This document shows, one piece after another, positions 10,200 to 17,842 of a stretch of 61,217 nt of DNA. Source of the stretch: Acidobacterium sp. (GTDB taxonomy: Bacteria > Acidobacteriota > Terriglobia > Terriglobales > Acidobacteriaceae). Under the pieces are notes generated by a model, which searched no databases, had not been told where the DNA came from, and saw only the letters and a program-made list of their open reading frames with translations. The stretch is taken from NCBI GenBank assembly GCA_003166955.1, contig PMUI01000085.1:1-61217 (forward strand). The letters run 5' to 3'. A program made the position numbers and the translations under genes. Position 1 is the stretch's first letter. Each line of letters starts with the position of its first letter.

Positions 10200-10245
10200 C
10201 CGGGTGGCCCACAATATCACATCTGCAATAGCCCCGAAAACAACC
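10200..10245 (-). promoter_or_regulatory. Shared promoter-like element (copy 2) upstream of the 5458-10134 gene
   Basis: On the minus strand GGTTGTTTTCGG is followed by GCAGATGTGATATTGTGGGC and CACCCGG. TGA-TATTGT fits an extended -10. The element ends 66 bp before the chosen start codon and occupies the gap after the 10251-12378 pseudogene. Confidence 0.55.
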
Positions 10246-10250
10246 TCCCC

Positions 10251-12378
10251 TTACGGCTTCGCCCCTGTGATGTTATTCGCAACCGCCGTCGCCAGCGGAG
10301 CCACCGGCCCAGCCGCGCCCAGGATCCGCGTCACGCTGTTGTTCCCCTTGTTCGCGATCCAGACGCTGCCGGAGAGATCGATGGCGATGCCGGCTGGCGT
10401 GGAGAGTCCCGAGGCTTTAAAGCCGCTGGAGGGTGAGAGCGGCGAACCTGAGTTCGCGAAGAGGCTGACGCTGTTGTTGCCGTTGGCGGTCCAGACGTGG
10501 CTGGCGCCGTCGATGGCGATGGCGGTTGGGGAGACGAGGCCACCGGTGTTAGCGGCGATCTGATTCACCAACGTGCCGGAGGCGTTTGTCTGTTCGAGTG
10601 GCGGTGTGCCGGAGCCGATAGTCCAGACGTTGCTACTGCTGTCGACGGCGAGGGCGAGGTTCTCACCGGGATCGGCGCTGGACGTCATGCCGGTTCCACT
10701 GCCGTTCAACTGGCTGGTGCCGCCGGTTCCGTCGACGATCCACACACTGACAAACATTACGGTGACGGTAGATGATCCAGTGGTGCCGGCGTAGAGCGAG
10801 GAGCTGGAGGAGTCCGGTGTATAAGTGGCCGTCAGCGTGTCGTCGCCGACTGCCAATTGCCCGGCCGGGATGTTGATGATTGCCGAGCCGGCGGTCAGCG
10901 TCGTGGATGCCGAAGTATAGCTGCCACTGCTCAGCGTCACCGAACCGGTCGGGGTTGGATAACCGCTGTACCAGTTCACAGTCACGGTGACCGAGAGCGG
11001 CTGAGTAGTGGTGATGTTCGACGGAGAAGGAGTGAGCTTGACGAACGGGTAGCCATACCCCGGGTCGGCGATGCCGCTCAGCGCAACGCTCTGTGTGGCG
11101 TAGGTCACGTAGAGGTTGTTGTCGGTGAGAACCAGCGATCCAGAGATCTGCCCGACTGTCTCGGGGACGAAAGCCACGTAAAGTTCGCAGTTCGCTCCCG
11201 CCGCCAGCGTGCCAGCCGAGGACGACGGGGTGATCTCGGGACAAGTCGTCCCTTCCTGCAGAGTAAAACTCGCGGGCACGCTGGGATTCTCGCCGGAGCT
11301 GGGAACCGGGAAGGTCAGGGGTGTGTTGCCGATGTTGCGCAGCATCAATGACAAGCCGTTTACGCCACCAACGTCAGTAAAGAAGTTCATGTTCGGCGGA
11401 CTGGACAGGATCTCCTGGTTCACCACATGGTTAAATTCCGAGTAGATATTGCCGGCCGCGTCCACCGCTATGCCGAAGTTGTCTTCATCGCCGCCCACCT
11501 CGGTGACGCAGGCGAACGAAGTGCATCCGGGGGGCATCTCGAACACTCCATCGTGTCCGGCGGTATAGATGTTGCCGCTACCGTCCACTGCCACGCCGTT
11601 GGGACTGAACGAGCGTTCTGACCAGTCGCCGCCGAGCAGCGTGACGCAGCTCGCCGAAGTGCAGCCCGCGGGGATCGCCTTCACCGCGTCATTTCCGGCG
11701 TCGGCGACATACACATTCCCGCATGCAGCCCGGTGGCATCTCCTTGATCCAGTTGTTCCAGTAGGGATCGGCGACATAGACGTTGCCGCTGCGGTCAACC
11801 GCTACGCCCGGAACGGCGTGGAACCCGCCGCCCAGCCTCGTGGCGCAACTGGATGAATTGCAGCCGGAAGGGATCTCATCCACCACGAGGTCTTCGTAAT
11901 CGGCGACGTACACGTTGCCCTGGCTGTCTACCGCGATGCCTTCAGGATGGCCGAAGGTGTCCTCCAGCGTAATGACGCAACTCGAGGAACCGCAGCCGGC
12001 CGGTATCTCGTACGCCCTGTCGGTGGTGGAATCGGCGGTATAGACGTTGCCGTTCGCATCGACCGCTATGCCATAGGGAGCGCGGAATCCGCCACCCAGT
12101 GTTGTCACACAACTCGAGGAAGCGCAGCCGGGGGGCATTTCCTTCACGGCCTGGTCGACTTCATCGGCCACGTAGACGTTGCCACGTCCGTCCACCGCTA
12201 CGCCTCGGGGGAGGCTGAAGCCGCCGCCCAGCGTCGTCACTGCACCGGAGAAATATGCTGTCTGGGCCTGAAGCGGCGACAGAGCAAGGCCGCCCAGTAG
12301 CAGAATGCCAAAAAATGAAAACACCACCCGCCCTGCCGCATACTTCCCTGGCCCCTGGCCCCACAGCGTCCACTTCAT
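10251..12378 (-). pseudogene. Secreted NHL-repeat protein, frameshifted
   Basis: Two overlapping minus-strand frames form one gene. The first (12378-11689) has a signal peptide (FFGILLLGGLALSPLQAQ) and NHL modules with a 44-residue period, e.g. GVAVDGRGNVYVADEVDQAV then KEMPPGCASSSCVTTLGGGF. The second (to 10251) resumes with CGNVYVADAGNDAVKAIPAG, carries more NHL blades, an abnormal-spindle-like/choice-of-anchor segment (NTPLTFPVPSSGE, CELYVAFVPETVGQISGSLV), a Big_3-like repeat and the family's NHL tail ending NNITGAKP. At about 11725-11730 the module jumps from PPGC to GNVYV with 4 nt where a full module has 72 nt. This fits a 68-bp deletion within a tandem module, which shifts the frame. 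It is either a real lesion or an assembly error in a repeat. Confidence 0.75.
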
Positions 12379-12424
12379 GCCACACCTGTCTTCAGCAGTG
12401 CTCGTCAGTCAATAGGAGGGGGAA

Positions 12425-12451
12425 GGACTGGCGATACTACCACGCATCCAC
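12425..12451 (-). promoter_or_regulatory. Shared promoter-like element (copy 3, divergent) upstream of 12378
   Basis: On the minus strand GTGGATGCGTGGTAGTATCG is followed by CCAGTCC. It resembles the block before the other secreted mosaics, with one extra base and TGG-TAGTAT as the extended -10. The TTGTTT portion seen in four other copies is not evident. It lies about 47-73 bp upstream of the start codon. Confidence 0.4.
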
Positions 12452-12515
12452 TTGCTTCTTTATCCCTAATAACGAAAACGAACGGCGAAACCCTGTCCGC
12501 CGCCGTTGTCCCCGT

Positions 12516-12655
12516 CCAAATGTGGAAAAATGTCAAGTCCCAAGCCTTTGCACCGAAGTAATGACCCCTCATTCCACACGACTTCCAAGCCACCGAACCC
12601 AAACAAATTTGGCAGGTTTTTAGGCCAGACTTGGTATCCTGATAATAGGGAGTAA
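12516..12655 (-). repeat. Dispersed ~140-bp repeat, copy 1
   Basis: Reading the minus strand, the block runs from TTACTCCCTATTATCAGG to CCACATTTGG. It matches 46636-46777 on the plus strand at roughly 90% identity with one or two small indels. It points toward the 12378 gene and ends 137 bp before its start codon. Both forward frames are open through it in both copies, with no clear selection on one frame, so a nucleotide-level or RNA element seems more likely than a protein. Confidence 0.8.
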
Positions 12656-12688
12656 AGTTTCTTTTCTCCCCTCTCAATCGGGATTACA

Positions 12689-12713
12689 AGAGCCTCGCGC
12701 ACGCGAGGCTCTT
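12689..12713. terminator. Hairpin, possible bidirectional terminator
   Basis: AGAGCCTCGCG and CGCGAGGCTCT form an 11-bp stem around a 3-4 nt loop, followed by TTT. It sits between the ~140-bp repeat and the 21-bp tandem repeat, far from any gene end, so it may belong to the repeat element rather than terminate lysS. Confidence 0.5.
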
Positions 12714-12752
12714 TCATTGCCGGGAGAAACACCGTGAACTGCGATTGCCCAA

Positions 12753-12983
12753 TCCGCTCCGCCGAGTTTGCATCAAACCCGGCCGCGCCTGCAGCAAACT
12801 CAGCCGCCTTTGACGTAAACCCGGCCGAGTCCCCGTCAAACTCGGCCAACCATGCATCAAACGCGGCCGAGTTACGAATGACCTGCCATGAATCATCTGC
12901 GCCCAACTCGGCCGAGTTTGAGGCAAACAAGACCGAGTCTGAGTCAAACGCAGCCAGGTCGCTATCTGATAGGTCCGCAGTCA
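12753..12983. repeat. Degenerate 21-bp tandem repeat, about 11 units
   Basis: Units such as CAAACTCGGCCGAGTTTGA begin every 21 bp (12774, 12795, 12816, 12837, 12858 and so on to about 12983). The core CTCGGCCGAG is itself palindromic. Because 21 is a multiple of 3, long open frames run through it on both strands, giving Asn/Ser/Ala-rich heptads. No start signal or family likeness supports a gene. The rest of the 12379-13197 gap holds A/C homopolymer tracts (13041-13080) and a run of TTCCTGTTCCC-like short repeats (about 13156-13217). No gene is seen there. Confidence 0.8.
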
Positions 12984-13197
12984 CTTCCCGGAACCACCGA
13001 ACCGCGCAGTTCTGCCAACCCGATGAAAACAAGTCACCGGCCAAAAAAAAAGACCCCCCCAAAATCCCCCCCCCAAAAAATTCCCAAAGAATTTCCAAGG
13101 ACCGCCGCGATCCTCGGAGCTGCCCAATCTCCCGATCAGGAAAAAGTGCCCAAGGTCTGTTCCCTGTTCCCAGCTTCCACTTCCAGCTTCCTGCTTC

Positions 13198-14901
13198 CTA
13201 TTCTCTGTTCCCTGTTTCCAGCGGCTTCAAAAGGGGAAACAAAATCACGTCCCGAATCGACTTCGCCCCGGTCAGCACCATCGTCAGCCGGTCGATCCCG
13301 ATTCCTTCGCCCGCTGTCGGAGGCAGCCCGTAAGCGAGCGCCCGCACGTAGTCGACGTCCATCTGATGAGCCTCTTCGTCGCCCCGCTCGTGCTGCTCGA
13401 GTTGCTCCTTGAACCGACGGAACTGCTCCTCGGGATCGTTCAGCTCGCTGAACGCATTCCCCAGCTCGAAACCGCCGATGTAGAACTCAAACCGCTCCAC
13501 CCAATCCGGCTCATCCGGCTTCTGCTTCGACAAAGGAGAAACCGCCAACGGAAACTCATAAATAATCGTCGGCTGAATCAGATTCTCTTCCGCAACATGT
13601 TCGAAAAGTTCGGCAATGATTTTGCCAAGCGGCTCACCTTTTGCGAGCCGCTCAGCTGCTTCACCACACCACGCACTGAGGAAGAAGGCGCGGTTTCGAA
13701 CTCGTTCGTCATCTTCGGGAGCCTTGGCCGACGAGGTATTCGCAAGCAGGAAAGCGCTAAGAGATTCTTCGCTCGTGAGGTCAGCGAAGTTCGGGTTCTG
13801 GGGCATGCCGGGCCACCACCACTTGATGATGGCCTCGCGCATAGTGAGCTTTTCCCACTTGCCCAGATCAATTACGTCACCGTCGAAGTTACAAATTAGA
13901 CTTCCGTTCACTTCAAGCGCGACGGTTTGGATCAGTTCCTGCGTCAGCACGATCAGGTCCTTGTAATTCGCATAGGCCTGGTAAAACTCGAGCATCGTGA
14001 ACTCAGGATTGTGCTGCGTCGAGATGCCCTCGTTCCGAAAATTGCGATTGATCTCGTAAACGCGATCGAAGCCGCCAACCACGAGCCGCTTCAAATAAAG
14101 CTCCGGCGCAATGCGGAGAAACAAATCGATGTCGAGCGCGTTGTGATGCGTGATAAACGGCCGAGCCATCGCGCCGCCCGCGATCGGCTGCATCATCGGC
14201 GTCTCGACTTCGATGTAATTGCGAGCATCGAAGAACTTCCGAATCGCCCGCAGAATCTGCGCCCGCTTCACAAAGACGTCGCGAACCGCAATTTGACTGG
14301 GCTCGCCTTCGTTCAAAAGCGAGTTCATAAACAGATCGACATACCGCTGCCGGTACCGCAGCTCAATGTCGGCCAAACCGTGGTACTTCTCCGGCAGCGC
14401 CAGCAGCGCTTTGGCCAGAAAGGTGATCGTCTCAACGTGAATCGTCAGTTCGTTGGTCCGCGTGCGAAACAAATAACCCGTCACGCCGATGTGATCGCCC
14501 AGGTCGAGCAGCTTGTACAGCTCGAAAGCCGGGTCGCCGACCGCATCTTTGCGCACGTAGATTTGCAGCCGCATTCCATTTTGCTGCAGCGTCGCAAACC
14601 CGGCCTTGCCCTGCTGCCGAATCGCCATGATCCGCCCCGCCACAGCAACCGGAACCCGCGTCGCTTCAAACTGCTCGCCGATCCACGCGTCATACGCGGC
14701 GCGAATCTCCGGAATCGTCCGCAGCGGATGATCGGCAGGCGGCGCAAACGTGTTGGGATAGCTCTTCTGCCCCAGATCGGGGTCCCCGGCAAGCCCGGTG
14801 TTGGCTTGCTGGGGTGGGAGCGCCTCAATCGCCTTCAGTTTTTCCTGGCGAAGCGCATAAAGGCTCCGCTCAAACTCGGATTCGAACTCGTCGTAGCTCA
14901 T
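13198..14901 (-). CDS. lysS: Lysyl-tRNA synthetase, class II
   Basis: The 567-residue enzyme charges tRNA-Lys with lysine in the cytoplasm. An OB-fold anticodon-binding region ([20 protein letters not shown]) is followed by a class II core. The core shows motif 2 ([20 protein letters not shown]) and motif 3 ([14 protein letters not shown]) near the C-terminus, plus [13 protein letters not shown], typical of LysS. The start at 14901 ([13 protein letters not shown]) is preferred. The longer frame from 15009 would overlap the start of the divergent atpZ gene and adds 36 residues with no family likeness. Length is slightly above the common 490-510 residues because of an N-terminal extension and an Ala/Pro/Glu-rich insertion around [18 protein letters not shown]. 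Housekeeping gene; single-gene transcription unit here. Confidence 0.95.
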   Translation of the reverse strand: MSYDEFESEFERSLYALRQEKLKAIEALPPQQANTGLAGDPDLGQKSYPNTFAPPADHPLRTIPEIRAAYDAWIGEQFEATRVPVAVAGRIMAIRQQGKAGFATLQQNGMRLQIYVRKDAVGDPAFELYKLLDLGDHIGVTGYLFRTRTNELTIHVETITFLAKALLALPEKYHGLADIELRYRQRYVDLFMNSLLNEGEPSQIAVRDVFVKRAQILRAIRKFFDARNYIEVETPMMQPIAGGAMARPFITHHNALDIDLFLRIAPELYLKRLVVGGFDRVYEINRNFRNEGISTQHNPEFTMLEFYQAYANYKDLIVLTQELIQTVALEVNGSLICNFDGDVIDLGKWEKLTMREAIIKWWWPGMPQNPNFADLTSEESLSAFLLANTSSAKAPEDDERVRNRAFFLSAWCGEAAERLAKGEPLGKIIAELFEHVAEENLIQPTIIYEFPLAVSPLSKQKPDEPDWVERFEFYIGGFELGNAFSELNDPEEQFRRFKEQLEQHERGDEEAHQMDVDYVRALAYGLPPTAGEGIGIDRLTMVLTGAKSIRDVILFPLLKPLETGNRE

Positions 14902-15007
14902 TCGTTTGCGGTCTCGTTCGAGTATAACTTTCGCGGACTCCGCAACTTGCCTGCGGAACCCGAATCGTCTCGTCGCGGGTGTATAACAGTGCGGGAACTG
15001 GAGCTTC

Positions 15008-15271
15008 ATGCCGCAGGATTCGCCTCAAAACGGCCCAAAGCGCTCGGGCGCGATGAACAGCATCGTTCGCGCCGAGCGCCTCACCCAGATCGCCTTCATT
15101 CTGCCCGCCGCTGTGGTCGTCGGCTGGCTCGCCGGCGCCGGCCTCGACAAATGGCTGCACCAGCACTGGATCTATTTGGTCGGCATCGTCTTCGGTTGCA
15201 TCGCCGGCTTCATCCAGATCTTCCGCCTCGTGCAGAACAACGAAAAGCAAATGGAGAAAGAGGACCAGTGA
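15008..15271 (+). CDS. atpZ: AtpZ-like F0F1 ATP synthase accessory membrane protein
   Basis: This 87-residue protein has two hydrophobic segments ([20 protein letters not shown] and [18 protein letters not shown]) joined by [10 protein letters not shown]. That is the layout of the AtpZ/ATPase_gene1 family, with a charged C-terminus ([15 protein letters not shown]). AtpZ-type proteins accompany AtpI at the head of ATP synthase operons and are implicated in c-ring assembly or divalent cation supply. It is the first gene of the operon; its stop overlaps the GTG start of the next gene by 3 bases (GTGA), so translation is coupled. It diverges from lysS with a short shared promoter region (14902-15007). 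Confidence 0.8.
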   Translation: MPQDSPQNGPKRSGAMNSIVRAERLTQIAFILPAAVVVGWLAGAGLDKWLHQHWIYLVGIVFGCIAGFIQIFRLVQNNEKQMEKEDQ

Positions 15272-15693
15272 GCCCCGAAAACGGGCCCGTTTCGAACCTC
15301 GCCGGCGCCATGACCGACGAAGATCTACGCGAGATGCTCCGCCGTGCCCTGCGGACGGTGGTCATTCTCGCTCTGATCCTGTTTCTCGTCTTCACCTTCA
15401 CTCTGGGCTGGCAATCCGGCCTGCTGGAACTCGCCGGAGCGCTGATCTCTTACACCGGAATCCGCGAATGGCGCAATCTCGCGCTGCTGGTATTTGCCAA
15501 GCTCGACAACCAGCAGCCGGCCCTCCCGACGGGCCGCACTTTAGTCATGTTTTTTCTCCGCCTCGGCGTCGTCGCGGCCATTCTGTATGCTAGTCTAAGA
15601 TGTTTGAACGGTAGTGTTTACGCATTGATAGCGGGCATCGGATTAGCAGTCGTTGCCCTTTCCTTCGAGGCTCTTCGCCTCCTCCGCAACTAA
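15268..15693 (+). CDS. atpI: ATP synthase subunit I-like protein
   Basis: This 141-residue integral membrane protein has about four hydrophobic segments (VVILALILFLVFTFTLGW; a weaker second; TLVMFFLRLGVVAAILYASL; VYALIAGIGLAVVALSFEAL), the shape of the ATP-synt_I family. GTG at 15268 overlaps the atpZ stop; an alternative ATG at 15310 would shorten it by 14 residues. AtpI acts as a chaperone-like helper for c-ring assembly in several bacteria. It is followed after 9 bp by atpB. Sequence conservation of this family is low, so the name rests on topology and position. Confidence 0.75.
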   Translation: MSPENGPVSNLAGAMTDEDLREMLRRALRTVVILALILFLVFTFTLGWQSGLLELAGALISYTGIREWRNLALLVFAKLDNQQPALPTGRTLVMFFLRLGVVAAILYASLRCLNGSVYALIAGIGLAVVALSFEALRLLRN

Positions 15694-15702
15694 CGGAAAC
15701 CC

Positions 15703-16446
15703 ATGCTGGCCTGGATCAATTTTCTCACTCGATTACTGAACCACTGGTTCGCCGCTCCCGTCGATGCTTTGCTGGGCAAACTCGGCATTCATGCCGCAAA
15801 TCCGGGCCATCCCATCGGCAATACGCTGACGCTCGAGCTCATCGTCCTCACCGGACTGGTCCTCTTCTTCATCGCGGTCCGGCTCCGGCTCAGCGTCGAA
15901 AAACCTTCCAACACGCAGCATCTCGCCGAAATCGTGCACGAGTTCGTCGACGGCCAGGCCGAGCAGGTCATGGGCCATGGTCACGAGCGGTATCTCCCCG
16001 TTCTGACCTGCCTGCTGCTCTTCATCCTCCTCTGCAACCTCGTGGGGTTGTTGCCTGGCGTCGACACGCCTACGTCGAATCCATCCGTTCCGCTCGCGCT
16101 CGCCGTCTTCGCCTTCGTCTACTACAACTGGAACGGCATTCGCGCCCAGGGGCCCATTCGCTATCTGAAGCATTTCATGGGTCCGGTCTGGTGGCTCGCG
16201 TGGCTGATGTTCCCAATCGAGATCATCTCGCATCTGGCGCGCATGATGTCACTCACCATCCGTCTTTACGCCAACATGTTTGCCAGCGATCTCATCACGC
16301 TCATCTTCTTCTCGGGCCTTCCCCTGGCCATCCCGATCGTCGGCCTCGGCCTGCATACATTTGTCGCCCTGATTCAGGCGTACATTTTCATGCTGCTTAC
16401 CACCATCTATCTCGCGGAGGCGACCGCGCACGCAGAGCAGCACTAA
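15703..16446 (+). CDS. atpB: F0F1 ATP synthase subunit a
   Basis: The 247-residue membrane subunit forms the proton half-channels against the c-ring. The diagnostic helix ISHLARMMSLTIRLYANMFA carries the essential Arg at about residue 187 within SLTIRLYANM. Further segments are LYLPVL/LTCLLLFILLCNLVGLLPGV and the C-terminal LHTFVALIQAYIFMLLTTIY. Length and motif order are normal for the family. It lies between atpI and atpE in one plus-strand operon. The remaining subunits (b, delta, alpha, gamma, beta, epsilon) are not in this window. Confidence 0.95.
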   Translation: MLAWINFLTRLLNHWFAAPVDALLGKLGIHAANPGHPIGNTLTLELIVLTGLVLFFIAVRLRLSVEKPSNTQHLAEIVHEFVDGQAEQVMGHGHERYLPVLTCLLLFILLCNLVGLLPGVDTPTSNPSVPLALAVFAFVYYNWNGIRAQGPIRYLKHFMGPVWWLAWLMFPIEIISHLARMMSLTIRLYANMFASDLITLIFFSGLPLAIPIVGLGLHTFVALIQAYIFMLLTTIYLAEATAHAEQH

Positions 16447-16569
16447 CAGAATTTCCGCCGGAGAGCCACTTCCACTCCGGTAAGGAAAAGCCGTTCAGCG
16501 TGAGGGGGCCAGCACGGTGAGCTTCAACCACCCACTGGCGGCAATCTTACGGAAGCAGGAGAAACATCA

Positions 16570-16878
16570 ATGCGGAAACTGCAATATGCACTCATGGCGC
16601 TGGCCGCGCTGTTCATGGCGTCCCCGGCGTTCGCACAAGCAACGGGTGGTGGTGCTGCCACACCCAGCTGGGTGCCGATCGGCGCCGGCATCGGAATGGC
16701 CATTGCCTCCGGCCTCTGTGGTCTCGGACAGGGCCGCGCAACCGCTTCAGCCACCGAAGCTCTCGCCCGTAACCCCGGTGCTCGCGCCGGCATTTTGACC
16801 ATGCTGATGCTGGGCCTTGCCTTCATGGAATCGCTGGCCCTCTTCACCCTGGTCATTATCATTGTCAAGGTGAAGTAG
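16570..16878 (+). CDS. atpE: F0F1 ATP synthase subunit c with signal-like N-terminus
   Basis: The 102-residue rotor subunit is longer than the usual 70-90 because of an N-terminal MRKLQYALMALAALFMASPA-FAQ leader resembling a cleavable signal peptide. The hairpin is normal: helix 1 with GLCGLGQGRA, polar loop ALARNPGARA, helix 2 with AFMESLALFTLVI carrying the ion-binding Glu at residue 87. Gln54 and Ser88 match positions used by Na+-type c-rings, but the next residue is Leu rather than Thr, so proton use seems more likely (inference). CAGGAG precedes the ATG by 8 nt. Last gene of this partial operon, followed by a strong terminator. Confidence 0.93.
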   Translation: MRKLQYALMALAALFMASPAFAQATGGGAATPSWVPIGAGIGMAIASGLCGLGQGRATASATEALARNPGARAGILTMLMLGLAFMESLALFTLVIIIVKVK

Positions 16879-16895
16879 TCTTTCCACGGAGCAGC

Positions 16896-16931
16896 AAAAA
16901 CTCCCTGCCGCGTGATCGCGGCAGGGAGTTT
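16896..16931 (+). terminator. Rho-independent terminator after atpE
   Basis: CTCCCTGCCGCG (16901-16912) pairs with CGCGGCAGGGAG (16917-16928) around TGAT, flanked by AAAA and TTT. The 12-bp GC-rich stem lies about 20 bp after the atpE stop. It also serves the convergent cytochrome c gene (A-tract on the other side). Confidence 0.85.
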
Positions 16932-16947
16932 CCGCTTCGATGGAACC

Positions 16948-17385
16948 TTACTGCTGGAGAGTCTTGAGGTAATTCGTCAGATTCGCGAGCCTCTGGTGCT
17001 CTTCCATCTCAGGCGATGGACTGCCTTTGTCGAGCGATCGAAGCGCAGGACCCCATATCGGCATGTCCTTCGAGCCATGAGCTGTTGTTTCCATCCCGAA
17101 CTGCAGGACGGAATAAATGTGAGCGTCGGGAAACTTTCCGCCGTTGTCCCTGGCAAGCTGCGCCAGGTTTGTCGGACGTTCCTTCAGGGCCGCAGCGGCC
17201 GGTCCGCTCCCCTTACCGTCCACTCCGTGGCAAACGGCGCAGTAGGTGGAGTACATCTGTTTCCCGGATGCGGGCGAGGTGGACTTCATTGGAACTTCTT
17301 TGATGACTGGTACTGTCTGGGCTATCCCGAAAGCGGCGGTGGCAAGAAGCCCCGCCACGAATGCGACGTGGATTCGATTCGGCAT
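16948..17385 (-). CDS. Exported class I cytochrome c
   Basis: The 145-residue protein starts at 17385 (MPNRIHVAFVAGLLATAAFG), giving a signal peptide ending near IAQ; a longer frame from 17463 lacks one. A single haem site CAVCH sits at residues 49-53, and the probable axial Met is in KDMPIWG near residue 108. The spacing and NYLKTLQQ ending fit small cytochrome c / cbb3-type CccA-like electron carriers in the periplasm. Separate unit convergent with the ATP synthase genes; it may carry electrons to a terminal oxidase not in this window. Confidence 0.9.
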   Translation of the reverse strand: MPNRIHVAFVAGLLATAAFGIAQTVPVIKEVPMKSTSPASGKQMYSTYCAVCHGVDGKGSGPAAAALKERPTNLAQLARDNGGKFPDAHIYSVLQFGMETTAHGSKDMPIWGPALRSLDKGSPSPEMEEHQRLANLTNYLKTLQQ

Positions 17386-17760
17386 AATACCCTCCTTTCC
17401 GGAATTTAATGCTGCTCTTTCGTGCGAACGGCTGTATGTGATCGCGGGCACAGTAAATGCCAATTGAGTAACAAAAAAGTGTCATGATGGGCTCCGAATT
17501 GTGTTGAAAATGGACAGTTTTCGAGTCCCCGAGACCCACCACCGCAGAGGTATCCGCGACCTCGTTTTCCGCCCTCGGTTGTGAACGACTCATGAATGCC
17601 GCTTGAAATTTTTCCCGAGCTGTGTAAAGAATGAAGGACCATGTTTATCCGTCGCCCAATGTGGAACACAGAAATGCCTTCCCAGTCAGAATGGCAGATC
17701 CACTGCGACGGCCTTCCTTGTCGAAGAATCTCCTAGCTAAAAAGAACTGAATGTTCAGGA

Positions 17761-17814
17761 CGCAGCGCTTTAGCTGCGCCGCTCAGGATCGCTGCATCAC
17801 GGGCGCACCCGTGA
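17761..17814. repeat. Paired-hairpin element upstream of the TonB receptor
   Basis: CGCAGCGCTTTAGCTGCGCC (17761-17780) and TCACGGGCGCACCCGTGA (17797-17814) are two small palindromes about 16 bp apart. This is the same architecture as the REP-like elements elsewhere in the window but with different sequence. It lies 28 bp before the receptor start codon, inside its likely leader. The rest of the 17386-17842 gap shows no convincing gene; a GGAGG-like site (17830-17835) precedes the receptor. Confidence 0.55.
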
Positions 17815-17842
17815 CAGGCCCACCATTTTTTGGAGGTCGTAT

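Noticed and set aside
8635-10563. 642-codon plus-strand open frame
   Set aside because: Antisense of the 5458-10134 gene and its neighbour; Arg-rich, no domain likeness.
10251-12378. Two separate genes (229 and 515 codons)
   Set aside because: The module pattern continues across the frame change and only the first has a signal peptide while only the second has the family tail, so one broken gene is the better reading.
12466-13098. 210-codon minus-strand frame through the 21-bp repeats and the ~140-bp repeat
   Set aside because: Openness is explained by the 21-bp period and by repeat composition; the opposite strand is equally open and no ribosome site or family supports it.
13927-15267. Long plus-strand frame (588 codons) leading into atpI
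   Set aside because: Antisense of lysS up to 14901; only the part from 15268 carries the AtpI-like membrane segments.
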